A stretch of 64,000 bases of DNA from Chitinophaga varians. Lineage in GTDB: Bacteria; Bacteroidota; Bacteroidia; Chitinophagales; Chitinophagaceae. The notes under the pieces were generated by a model. It had not been told where the DNA came from, ran no database searches, and saw nothing but the letters and a program-made list of their open reading frames with translations. Positions within the stretch are counted from its first letter, which is position 1. Every line of letters starts with the position of its first letter. Position numbers and translations under genes: made by a program. Shown one piece after another: positions 1-7,736 of the stretch. The stretch is taken from assembly GCF_014529945.1 (NCBI RefSeq), contig NZ_JACVFB010000002.1:1302001-1366000 (forward strand), given 5' to 3'.

Positions 1-499
1 CACGTTGTACCAGTTCAGGATGATGCGTCAGGATGTACTGGTAGCGCTCTTCAGGGGAGTGCGTCTTCAGCCAGTCGGCATGTGTTTCGCCGGCAATCGC
101 CAGTAATTCCAGGCGTTCGCGGCCAAAGGCGGTGATGGCGGGTGACTGATAGAGTGACGCGAAGGTGTCCTTATGCCAGCGAAGCAACACGGAACGCTCT
201 GTGGTAGCGATATGATAAGCGGACGGTTCATTGTTACGCAGACTTTTCATGTTAGTGATAAAGTCGTTTTCAAAGAAAAAAGCGGTGTTGACTTCCCGGG
301 TATGATGGTCATAGAACGCGCGGCAGGCGCCTTTTTCCATGAGCCAGATATGCTGACAGGTATGTCCTGCCTGTAGTAGATGGTCACCCTGTTTGACCAA
401 GAGAATTTGTGCCGTGTTCCACATGAGTTCTTTGGAAACGCTATCCAGTTTTGACTTGTGGAGGACAGACTCCTCGAAACAAACGATTGTTTTTTTCAT
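1..499 (-). CDS. Crp/Fnr-family transcriptional regulator, 3' part cut off
   Basis: Reading the minus strand from the ATG at 499 gives 166 codons with no stop before the window edge, so the C-terminal DNA-binding part is missing. The visible part is a cyclic-nucleotide-binding-like beta roll: a LLVKQGDHLLQAGHTCQHIW strand pair, then a segment with an FFFENDFITNMKS turn, then the long helix region ending ERYQYILTHHPELVQR. This layout is typical of the Bacteroidota Crp/Fnr regulators that mostly lack evident cAMP-binding residues. I infer a one-component regulator with unknown ligand. It is divergent from the LuxR-type gene at 788. The missing winged helix cannot be assessed. Confidence 0.85.
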   Translation of the reverse strand, partial: MKKTIVCFEESVLHKSKLDSVSKELMWNTAQILLVKQGDHLLQAGHTCQHIWLMEKGACRAFYDHHTREVNTAFFFENDFITNMKSLRNNEPSAYHIATTERSVLLRWHKDTFASLYQSPAITAFGRERLELLAIAGETHADWLKTHSPEERYQYILTHHPELVQR

Positions 500-576
500 G
501 TGTGATATCAGTGAAATAAGTTATCAGTTGTTAAAAATACTCACTACTAGGTATTTCTGCAATCCTTTCCTTCACT

Positions 577-584
577 TACCTTTG
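577..584 (+). promoter_or_regulatory. Candidate -7 element TACCTTTG
   Basis: This octamer matches the Bacteroidota -7 consensus TAnnTTTG exactly. It lies about 200 bases before the LuxR-type gene, in the 288-base divergent intergenic region 500-787. No good -33 element is visible at the expected spacing, so it may be a distal promoter or chance. Confidence 0.3.
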
Positions 585-670
585 TATTCACAGATGTTTC
601 ACTGCCATCTGTTTAACTGTCACACAAAGCTAATACTGTTCCAACGGTCATCATATTTTTACCCCCAAAA

Positions 671-723
671 AAGGGTCATCTTCTACAGGAAGGGGACCCT
701 TATCCGTTTTTTATATACATTTG
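671..723 (+). promoter_or_regulatory. Inverted repeat plus -7 element before the LuxR-type gene
   Basis: AAGGGTC at 671-677 and GACCCTT at 695-701 form an interrupted palindrome. TACATTTG at 716-723 matches TAnnTTTG and would start transcription near 730, giving a leader of about 58 nt for the gene at 788. The repeat sits where an operator or upstream activator site would lie. No regulator can be assigned. Confidence 0.35.
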
Positions 724-787
724 TTATCAGAGAGCATTAAAAACCTACGACATTTTACGGTTTATCCTATACACTATATAGCAGGAC

Positions 788-1477
788 ATGAGTACGTATA
801 CCGTATTATCTGAGGCTGCCAGTCTTGAAGAAAAGCTACAGGCCCTTCAGGCCATTGAGCGAGAACTGCCGGCAGTATTTATTGTGATGAATGTGGAGGA
901 GGACTATGTGGAATATATGTCTGAAAACGGGCGGCAACAGCTGGACGTTTCCATGGAGGACCTTCGGGCCATGGGCCACAGTTATTATGACACTTATTTT
1001 AATCCGCATGATGTGGCTGATTATCTGCCCAAGGTTACCGCTATGCTTACCGCATCAGCTGAAAAGGACATGGCCATTACCTTCTTTCAGCAGGTGAGGC
1101 TGGCCCGTCATCTGGACTGGTCCTGGCATCTGGGCACTACCCGGGTATTTATGCGGAACGCCCTTGGGGTGCCTACGCACGTGATTACCTGCGCCATCCC
1201 GATTGATCCGCTGCATCATGTGACCAGTAAGGTGAACAGGCTGTTGGAGGAAAACAATTTCCTGCGCCGCAACCAGCATATTTTTGCCGCGCTGACCAAA
1301 CGGGAGAAGGAAATACTCCGGTTGATGGCCCTTGGCTTCAGTGCCAGCGAAATAGCCGAAAAGGTACATATTTCCGAGAAAACGGCCGTCACCCACCGAC
1401 GGAACATCAAAAGCAAAATCGGCGCCCAGTCGGGCTACGATCTAACCAGTTTTGCCCAGGCTTTCGATCTGATCTGA
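788..1477 (+). CDS. LuxR-type helix-turn-helix transcriptional regulator with N-terminal sensor region
   Basis: The protein has 229 residues. Residues 25-150 resemble a PAS-like sensory region (VFIVMNVEEDYVEYMSENG near the start of the fold). A C-terminal LuxR/NarL-type DNA-binding domain covers about residues 165-225, with the characteristic LTKREKEILRLMALGFSASE and IAEKVHISEKTAVTHRRNI stretches. There is no receiver domain, so it is not a classical response regulator. It is divergent from the Crp/Fnr gene and followed by the TssD gene. Target genes and ligand are unknown. The family call is firm; the PAS label is inferred from residue pattern only. Confidence 0.88.
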   Translation: MSTYTVLSEAASLEEKLQALQAIERELPAVFIVMNVEEDYVEYMSENGRQQLDVSMEDLRAMGHSYYDTYFNPHDVADYLPKVTAMLTASAEKDMAITFFQQVRLARHLDWSWHLGTTRVFMRNALGVPTHVITCAIPIDPLHHVTSKVNRLLEENNFLRRNQHIFAALTKREKEILRLMALGFSASEIAEKVHISEKTAVTHRRNIKSKIGAQSGYDLTSFAQAFDLI

Positions 1478-1620
1478 CGGGGAAGCCATTTCCCGGAAAA
1501 TCCCGAAAAATTAAAGCCGGGAATGTGCGCCATATACGGATAAATCTGTATTTTCAGTGCTGTATACCATATTTTTTCCCTGTCTGCCTGTTTTGCAGCA
1601 GACTTGTTAACCGATTATTT

Positions 1621-2010
1621 ATGTCTTTTAAAGCAGTTCTCAACATCGACGGAGAAGAGTTAAACGTACTGGAGTGCGATTTTACCTTCAGTCAACACAC
1701 CGACCACAATGGAAAGCCTGCAGCGCGCCCCAAAGGAGGCAGTATTAATCTGAAAGTGGAATCTGCCGGCGAAACCCATCTTTTTGACTGGATGATCTCC
1801 AATACACAAACCAAAAACGGCAGTATCATTTTCTTCCGCCGCGACTCTATGTCCAGGCTGAAGGAACTGCGGTTTACCGACGCCTATTGCGTAGGTTATA
1901 CCGAACAGTTCAATGCTGCCAACGATCAGCCCCTGCAGATACAACTGTCGCTTTCTGCCCGGGAGCTGAAGCTCAATAACTCCGTGTACCAGAACCCCTG
2001 GCCCATGTAG
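1621..2010 (+). CDS. tssD: Hcp-like type VI secretion tube protein TssD
   Basis: This 129-residue protein begins MSFKAVLNIDGEELNVLECD and contains a GKPAARPKGGSINLKVE stretch and a KNGSIIFFRRDSMSRLKELRF stretch, the pattern of the Bacteroidota TssD/Hcp-like family, whose members form the hexameric inner tube of T6SS(iii) machines or serve as cargo carriers. The length fits the family. The ATG at 1621 was chosen because the fold begins there; the longer open frame upstream adds a Cys/Phe-rich stretch unlike the family. No sheath, baseplate or TssB/C genes are in the window, so this copy is an orphan. It stops directly against an inverted-repeat element. Confidence 0.85.
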   Translation: MSFKAVLNIDGEELNVLECDFTFSQHTDHNGKPAARPKGGSINLKVESAGETHLFDWMISNTQTKNGSIIFFRRDSMSRLKELRFTDAYCVGYTEQFNAANDQPLQIQLSLSARELKLNNSVYQNPWPM

Positions 2011-2172
2011 TCACGCAAAGGCGCAAAGCAGCAAAGCAGCAAAGAGCGCAAAGTGTGATATAAGCGAATAGAAAAAGCAAAGTCACGGAGATCAAATGTG
2101 ATCTTCGCGCCTTTGTTTTCTTATTAATCTTAAAAATCTTTGCGCTCTTTGCTGCTTTGCGCCTTTGCGTGA
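2011..2172. repeat. Long imperfect inverted-repeat element, copy 1
   Basis: The left arm 2011-2053 (TCACGCAAAGGCGCAAAGCA and on) and the right arm 2138-2172 (ending GCGCCTTTGCGTGA) are reverse complements, except that the left arm carries one extra 8-base unit CAGCAAAG. About 84 bases separate the arms. The element begins at the base after the tssD stop codon and reaches into the leader of the AraC-type gene. A related element lies at 50407-50611. No open frame for a transposase lies inside, so it is a non-autonomous or REP-like intergenic element. Confidence 0.85.
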
Positions 2173-2216
2173 ACTACCTACCTTTATACCACTGCAGTGA
2201 GCCTGCAACGTGGACT

Positions 2217-3119
2217 ATGGAAGATAAACAAGTAATCACCTACCCTAACGGCACCATGACCATGACACGCTGGATGTGCGATGATATCCTCATCGGGCAC
2301 GGACTGTCATCATTCCGGGAACTATTCGCCTCTCCGGCACATAGTGACAACGACGTGGTGCGGCTGCATTTCGGCCTGCGGGGAGATTACCTTTTCAGTT
2401 ACCAGCAGCTGGGCAAAACCTACGACCTGATAGGCGGTCATCATAACTTCATGTACTCCCACCCCTTTGATATGGTGGTGGAAAACAAAACGCTGGAACT
2501 GGAGATCTTTGGCGTGCAGTTCCCGCGGGAGAAATTCCTGAGCTTTACCCAACATGCCAGCGATCAGCTCAAACGTTTCGCGGATAAGGTAGCTGCCGGC
2601 CAGCCCGTGATTTTTACCGAGACCTGGGGCGCCCTCGATGCGCAGATGGAGCAGGTCATATCCCAAATCCGGTTCAGCAAATACGCCGGTGATTTCCAGC
2701 GGCTTTTCCTGCTGTCCAAAAGCCTGGAATTGCTGGTATTGTCGGCCGAATCCTGCACTGCTGCCGATCAACGGCAGGCTATCTACCTGAAAAGCAAACA
2801 GGACACCGAAAAAATCATTGCGGTACGCGACCTGCTCAATACAAGACTGGACTCCCCGCCCAGCCTCACAGAAATTGCCCGGACGGTAGGGCTCAACGAA
2901 TACAAACTGAAGCGTGGTTTCAAAGAGAAATTCAACAATACCGTTTTCGGTTACCTCACCGATCAGCGGCTGCAACTGGCCCACCAATACCTGCGCGACA
3001 CCGGTAAATCGGCTGCCGAAATAGCCGCTGAACTGGGCTATGCCACCCCGCAGCATTTCAATAACGCCTTTAAAAAGAAATTCGGCTTCACTCCTTTTTC
3101 GGTTAGAAATAATCCGTAA
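2217..3119 (+). CDS. AraC-family transcriptional regulator (PchR-like architecture)
   Basis: With the start at 2217 (MEDKQVITYPNG) the protein has 300 residues. The longer in-frame start at 2157 falls inside the inverted-repeat element and is unlikely. The N-terminal two thirds form a ligand-sensing region. The last about 100 residues carry two helix-turn-helix motifs (SLTEIARTVGLNEYKLKRGF and SAAEIAAELGYATPQHFNNA) ending FKKKFGFTPFSVR, as in AraC/PchR regulators that often control iron or metabolite genes. The target may be the SRPBCC gene just downstream, but nothing in the sequence proves this. Confidence 0.9.
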   Translation: MEDKQVITYPNGTMTMTRWMCDDILIGHGLSSFRELFASPAHSDNDVVRLHFGLRGDYLFSYQQLGKTYDLIGGHHNFMYSHPFDMVVENKTLELEIFGVQFPREKFLSFTQHASDQLKRFADKVAAGQPVIFTETWGALDAQMEQVISQIRFSKYAGDFQRLFLLSKSLELLVLSAESCTAADQRQAIYLKSKQDTEKIIAVRDLLNTRLDSPPSLTEIARTVGLNEYKLKRGFKEKFNNTVFGYLTDQRLQLAHQYLRDTGKSAAEIAAELGYATPQHFNNAFKKKFGFTPFSVRNNP

Positions 3120-3147
3120 TACGCAATCCGCCGAATCGCCTTTATTT

Positions 3148-3168
3148 TACTTTTGTGACGTATCACAA
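3148..3168 (+). promoter_or_regulatory. -7 element overlapped by a TTGTGA/TCACAA palindrome
   Basis: TACTTTTG at 3148-3155 matches TAnnTTTG. Overlapping it, TTGTGA (3153-3158) and TCACAA (3163-3168) form a palindrome with a 4-base spacer, resembling a Crp/Fnr-type half-site pair. The start codon at 3205 would lie about 43 bases from the transcription start. Overlap of operator and -7 element would fit repression; this is inference. Confidence 0.45.
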
Positions 3169-3204
3169 GAGCAAAATATTTATCTACCTGTAAAAAACTA
3201 TCGT

Positions 3205-3657
3205 ATGGGACAAGCATTAATCGTGAGAAACGACATCACCATCAACGCACCGGCCGCTGTGGTATGGGATACCCTGATCAATCCTGCCAAAACCAGACAG
3301 TACATGTTTAACTGCGAAACGGTGTCAGACTGGAAACAGGGCAGCGAGCTCCTCTGGAAAATGGAACATGAAGGCAAAGAGCTGATCGCTGTAAAAGGGA
3401 CCATCGAAGAGATCATCCCCAACGAAAGGCTGGTTTATACCACTATCGATCCTAATTCCAATATCGACGATACTTCCGAAAACTACCTGAAAGTGACTTA
3501 CCAGCTGACGCCCCGCGATGGACAAACGTTGCTGGTAGTTACGCAGGGCGATTATTCCACCGTAGCGGAAGGCGACCGGAGATACAAAGAGGCCATGGAT
3601 GCCGGTGGCTGGGCTGCTATCCTCACCGAAATCAAAAAGGTGGCAGAAGCCAATTAA
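3205..3657 (+). CDS. SRPBCC-family (AHSA1-like) protein
   Basis: With the start at 3205 the protein has 150 residues (MGQALIVRNDITINAPAAVV). It shows the AHSA1/START-like pattern: an N-terminal DITINAPAAVVWDTLINPAK helix-grip start, a central EGKELIAVKGTIEEIIPNER strand pair and a C-terminal helix WAAILTEIKKVAE. Such proteins bind small hydrophobic ligands in a cavity; the ligand is not known here. An upstream open frame overlaps the AraC gene and was discarded. It is followed by a flavin monooxygenase on the same strand after 105 bases, so a metabolic link is possible. Confidence 0.85.
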   Translation: MGQALIVRNDITINAPAAVVWDTLINPAKTRQYMFNCETVSDWKQGSELLWKMEHEGKELIAVKGTIEEIIPNERLVYTTIDPNSNIDDTSENYLKVTYQLTPRDGQTLLVVTQGDYSTVAEGDRRYKEAMDAGGWAAILTEIKKVAEAN

Positions 3658-3762
3658 TAACCGGCAAAAAAAGGGCTTTCACCGGAACCAGCCCTCCGTT
3701 TACCTAGTGATGGTTGATTCCCCGGGCGCTGTGTTACAATTTTGTGGTATTAAACCCTTTTT

Positions 3763-4980
3763 ATGACACAGCTCCCAACATCTTTTCATGTATTGATAGC
3801 CGGTGGCGGAATCAGTGGTCTGTCATTGGCGCTGTTCCTCCATAAGGCCGGCATATCCTGCAGCATCTATGAGGCATACGGTTATAAAGCCACTATCGGC
3901 GCAGGTTTTAATATTGCGCCCAATGGCATGAACGTACTGGATGCCCTGGGGCTGGCGGAACGGGTAACAGCTGCCGGAGCGGTGTCGGAAGAGTTTTGCA
4001 TGCGCAATGGCAAAGGCAAGGTGATCGCCAATTTGCCGAACGGCTCTGTGGAAAAGTACGGTCAGCGGGGTGTGAGCCTCTCCCGCGCTGCCTTGTACGA
4101 TATCTTATTACAGGAACTGAAGGAACAGGGACTTACCGTACAATATCAAAAAAGACTTTGCGATATCCGTCAACATGAAGACGGTGTCACCGCTGTATTT
4201 ACAGATGGCACACGGGCCACAGGCGACGTGCTGATTGGCGCCGATGGTGTTCATTCCGCTACCCGCCAGCTGCTATTCCCGGAAGCGCCCGCACCGGCTT
4301 TCACCGGTATGAAAAACTATGGCGGATTTGCTCCTTTGTCTGCCTTACCGGAAATGACTACACGCGAAATCAACAGCCTCAATTTTACTTTCGGCAATGA
4401 TGGATTCTTTGGCTACTGCGCTGCCGGCAACGGGATGGCCATGTGGTGGTCCAACCTGCCGTCGGACGTGCCTTTTACCAGAGAAGAGCTGGATTCTACC
4501 ACCGTAGAGGAGGTAAAAACGTTGATGGAAAACCGTTATAAAAGTTATCATGCTCCCATACCTGCCCTGATAGCTCAAACGGAAAAGGTGTTGAAGGTGA
4601 ACGTGTCTGATATCGCTTCGCTGGCTTCCTGGCATAAAGACCGGGTGTTGCTGATCGGTGATGCGGCCCATGCGGTGAACCCCAGTGCCGGTCAGGGCGC
4701 CTCCATGGCCCTGGAAGACGCGATGTACCTGGGAATGCTGCTGCGGGACGCCGGCGTAGGCTCTTATGCCGCCGCTTTCCGGAAATTTGAAACGGACCGT
4801 AAGCCAAGAGTAGAGAAGATTGTGGCCGAAGGAAGAAGAAGAGGTAAATCCAAAAATATACTCCGCCCCTGGCAGGCTAAGGTCAGGGACTGGATGATGG
4901 CGATTTTCGTTCCGCTGTTTGCTCCTAAGAACTTCGACTGGCTATACCGCTATAAACTCGACTGGCAGATGAAATACTAA
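3763..4980 (+). CDS. FAD-dependent monooxygenase, PHBH fold
   Basis: The protein has 405 residues with all three marks of group A flavoprotein monooxygenases: an N-terminal dinucleotide-binding loop FHVLIAGGGISGLSLALFLH (about residues 8-27), the DG motif DVLIGADGVHSATRQ near 155-170, and the GD motif RVLLIGDAAHAVNPSAGQGA near 295-315. It should bind FAD, take electrons from NAD(P)H and hydroxylate or epoxidise a small substrate. The family includes TetX-like tetracycline-inactivating enzymes and salicylate hydroxylases; substrate cannot be told from sequence. It is probably independent of its neighbours. Confidence 0.92.
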   Translation: MTQLPTSFHVLIAGGGISGLSLALFLHKAGISCSIYEAYGYKATIGAGFNIAPNGMNVLDALGLAERVTAAGAVSEEFCMRNGKGKVIANLPNGSVEKYGQRGVSLSRAALYDILLQELKEQGLTVQYQKRLCDIRQHEDGVTAVFTDGTRATGDVLIGADGVHSATRQLLFPEAPAPAFTGMKNYGGFAPLSALPEMTTREINSLNFTFGNDGFFGYCAAGNGMAMWWSNLPSDVPFTREELDSTTVEEVKTLMENRYKSYHAPIPALIAQTEKVLKVNVSDIASLASWHKDRVLLIGDAAHAVNPSAGQGASMALEDAMYLGMLLRDAGVGSYAAAFRKFETDRKPRVEKIVAEGRRRGKSKNILRPWQAKVRDWMMAIFVPLFAPKNFDWLYRYKLDWQMKY

Positions 4981-5020
4981 CAGGAAGGGGTATATTTGAG
5001 GGATCAAAATCCTACATGCT

Positions 5021-6010
5021 ATGCCATCCCGTACCACTTTCCGGAAGTTGTTGCCCGCTATCATTATCATTCCCCTGGCTTTTGCCTTCGTCATGTACGC
5101 GGTATTCCACGATGACGGCGCTACATTGTTTAGCATAATGGGGCTGTCTTTTCTCATTGGAATCCCTTTTGCCATGGGCGCGCTGGTGATTCATCTTTCT
5201 CCGCGCGAGAAAGTGGAGAACAGAGCATACCGCATTATGATGCCGTGGGTGCCGATCGGTATTTTCCTGGTATTTACATTGATATTTGCCCTGGAAGGGT
5301 GGGCATGCTGGCTGATGATTTTACCGATTTTCCTGGTGGCTGCTTCTGCGGGCGGTGCTGCCGCCGGCCGTATTAAATTAAGAGATAAGCGTAAACAGGA
5401 ACGGATATACGTTTCTCTGATCGCGCTTCTTCCGCTGGTCGTTTCTCCTATAGAAAGGATGATAGGCAGCATACCCGGACAATACAAAGCGTATACTTAT
5501 ATCGATATCCATAGCAGCAAAGAAAATATCTGGAAGAACGTTACCCGTGTGGGTGAAATCGCTGCCACGCAGGACAAAGGCTGGTTTACCCGCTTGCTGG
5601 GCTTCCCCCGCCCTATCAAAGCAGAGCTGAATTACGAAGGAGTAGGCGCTTTTCGCAAAGCGATCTTTGATAAAGGCCTGGTGTTCGATGAAAAGGTAAC
5701 AGCGTATAGCCATCAGCGTAGTATGAGCTTTACCATTCATGCAGACCCTTACAATATCCCCTCCACTACCATGGATGAACATGTGGTGATTGGCGGACAG
5801 TATTTTGATGTGCTGGACGGGACCTATGAGCTGGAACCATTGTCCAACGGGAATTACCGGTTACATCTTTACAGCCATTTTAAGTTAAATACCACCTTTA
5901 ATTTTTATGCCAGCTGGTGGGCATCCTGGATCATGAAAGATATCCAGCACAATATTCTGCAGGTGATCCGGCAGCGGGCAGAATCAGGGTTACCAGAAAA
6001 CCGTATATAA
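5021..6010 (+). CDS. Membrane protein with C-terminal SRPBCC-like domain
   Basis: The protein has 329 residues. The first about 150 contain four or five hydrophobic segments (for example LLPAIIIIPLAFAFVMYAVF and LSFLIGIPFAMGALVIHL). The remaining about 180 residues look like a soluble SRPBCC/polyketide-cyclase-like domain (YIDIHSSKENIWKNVTRVGE followed by alternating strands and a terminal amphipathic helix). Function is unknown. Its last 21 bases overlap, tail to tail, the end of the symporter gene on the other strand. The start at 5021 follows the previous gene by 40 bases, so the two may be co-transcribed. Confidence 0.75.
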   Translation: MPSRTTFRKLLPAIIIIPLAFAFVMYAVFHDDGATLFSIMGLSFLIGIPFAMGALVIHLSPREKVENRAYRIMMPWVPIGIFLVFTLIFALEGWACWLMILPIFLVAASAGGAAAGRIKLRDKRKQERIYVSLIALLPLVVSPIERMIGSIPGQYKAYTYIDIHSSKENIWKNVTRVGEIAATQDKGWFTRLLGFPRPIKAELNYEGVGAFRKAIFDKGLVFDEKVTAYSHQRSMSFTIHADPYNIPSTTMDEHVVIGGQYFDVLDGTYELEPLSNGNYRLHLYSHFKLNTTFNFYASWWASWIMKDIQHNILQVIRQRAESGLPENRI

Positions 6011-7621
6011 CGCTGTCAGAATACCGATGATGATAATGGAGCCTGCGATGAAGCCGGGCGTGGTGCGGAACATGGACTTATCTATTTCCAGTGCATGCTG
6101 TGTGGCTTCTTTCGTGGGGCGGCTGATACTGATGATGATCATCAGGATAACGATCAGCACAAAAGTGATGGACATCCTGTCGAGGAACGGGTAATCCGGG
6201 AAGGCTCCGTTTGTCCATACCGGCAGGAATTTCAGCACCGTGGAGATGGGAATGGTGAGCAGCGCGCCGGTGAGCGCAGCGCCGGCAGTAGTCCGCTTCC
6301 AGAAGAAGCCGAGCAGGAAAATAGCCAACACACCGGGAGAGATAAAGCCGACGTATTCCTGAATGAACTGATATGCCTGGTCCAGCGACCGCAGCGATGG
6401 CGTAACGATGGCCGCCAGCAACATCGCGATGATCACTGCCCAGCGCCCTACGCTCACCAGCTTTTTTTCACTGGCTTCGCGGTTAAAATATTTCTGGTAG
6501 ATATCCAGCGAGAAGATCGTGGAGATACTGTTGGCTTTACCGGCAAGAGACGCTACGATGGCGGCTGTCAGCGCCGCGAAGGCAACGCCTTTCAGGCCGG
6601 GAGGCAACAGGTTCATGAGCGTGGGATAGGCATGGTCCGGTTTAATGACGCCGGCCGCATCGGTCATCTCCTGTTGGAACATCCCGTTTTTATGCAGCAC
6701 AAACATCACGATGCCGGGCAGCACCGCGATGACCGGCACCAGCAGTTTAAGGAAGGCGGCAAATAAAATGCCTTTGCGCGCGGTCTGTAAATTAGCGCCC
6801 AGCGCCCGTTGTGTGATGTATTGGTTACATCCCCAGTACGCGAGGTTGTTGATCCACATACCGCCTATCAATACCGACAGCCCGGGAAGATCTTTGTAAT
6901 AGGGATGGTCGCTATGGAAGATCATATGGAAATGTGACGGGGCCTCCTTACGCAATACCGACAAGCCTTTCAGGATATGGCTGCCATAACCGAACTTCTC
7001 GGATAATAAAGTAAGTGCCAGATAAGTGGTTACCAGTCCGCCAATGATCAGCACGGCCACCTGTACCACATCGGTATAACCGATCACTTTCATGCCGCCG
7101 AGCGTTACAATCACTGAGAAGACACAAAGCCCTGCAATGCACCATTCAAAAGGAATGGTGGAGATAGAGGCGATGGCCAGCGCACCGAGGTAAATAATGG
7201 AAGTGAGGTTAACGAACACATACACCAGCAGCCAGAAAACAGCCATAACGGTACTCACTTTGTCGTTGTACCGCTTGGCCAGAAATTGAGGCATGGTATA
7301 TATCTTATTTTTCAGGTACAGCGGAATGAAGAACACTGCCACGATGATAAGGGTGGCAGCAGCCATCCATTCATAGGTGGAGATGGCCAGTCCGAGGGCG
7401 AAGCCGGAGCCGGACATACCGATGAAGTGTTCTGCTGATATATTGGACGCGATCAGGGAGGCGCCGATGGCCCACCAGGTGAGAGAGCCTTCCGCCAGGA
7501 AAAAGTCTTTGGAGTTGGCGGCCGTTGATTTTTTACGGTGATAGACGTAGTACCCGTAAGTGGCGATAGCAATGAAGTAGATGAAAAAAACGATGTAATC
7601 CGCTTGTTGCAGCTTATTCAT
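5990..7621 (-). CDS. Sodium:solute symporter, SSS family (probable inositol or sugar uptake)
   Basis: The protein has 543 residues with about 14 hydrophobic segments, as in the SSS/SGLT family. Marks include FFLAEGSLTWWAIGASLIAS in the first helices, the unwound-helix region AEHFIGMSGSGFA, and ALTAAIVASLAGKANSISTI, which carries the Na-site-like small residues. It lies 115 bases downstream of myo-inositol oxygenase on the same strand, so I infer that it imports inositol or its oxidation substrate. It could equally carry another polyol or sugar. Its 3' end overlaps the convergent gene by 21 bases. Confidence 0.9.
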   Translation of the reverse strand: MNKLQQADYIVFFIYFIAIATYGYYVYHRKKSTAANSKDFFLAEGSLTWWAIGASLIASNISAEHFIGMSGSGFALGLAISTYEWMAAATLIIVAVFFIPLYLKNKIYTMPQFLAKRYNDKVSTVMAVFWLLVYVFVNLTSIIYLGALAIASISTIPFEWCIAGLCVFSVIVTLGGMKVIGYTDVVQVAVLIIGGLVTTYLALTLLSEKFGYGSHILKGLSVLRKEAPSHFHMIFHSDHPYYKDLPGLSVLIGGMWINNLAYWGCNQYITQRALGANLQTARKGILFAAFLKLLVPVIAVLPGIVMFVLHKNGMFQQEMTDAAGVIKPDHAYPTLMNLLPPGLKGVAFAALTAAIVASLAGKANSISTIFSLDIYQKYFNREASEKKLVSVGRWAVIIAMLLAAIVTPSLRSLDQAYQFIQEYVGFISPGVLAIFLLGFFWKRTTAGAALTGALLTIPISTVLKFLPVWTNGAFPDYPFLDRMSITFVLIVILMIIISISRPTKEATQHALEIDKSMFRTTPGFIAGSIIIIGILTALYTVFW

Positions 7622-7675
7622 GTGGTGGATGTGTGGAATTTATAAAGTTGGTTGATAAGTTACATTAATTGCTGC

Positions 7676-7696
7676 GATCCCCCAAAAAGGGGGATC
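7676..7696. other. Perfect hairpin between miox and symporter genes
   Basis: GATCCCCC, a five-A loop and GGGGGATC form an 8-bp perfect stem in the 115-base spacer between the two co-directional genes. On the minus (transcribed) strand the loop is TTTTT and no T-run follows, so it is more likely an RNA-processing or partial-attenuation structure than a full terminator. Confidence 0.5.
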
Positions 7697-7736
7697 CTGT
7701 TGATATGCAGCAACAAACGGAGGTTTTTCAGAATAG

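Noticed and set aside
173-740. Two plus-strand open frames of 67 and 115 codons
   Set aside because: The first is antisense to the Crp/Fnr gene; the second starts inside that gene and runs through the promoter region with a Cys/Phe-rich composition unlike a protein.
2157-2216. Longer start of the AraC-type gene
   Set aside because: The extra 20 codons come from the right arm of the inverted-repeat element.
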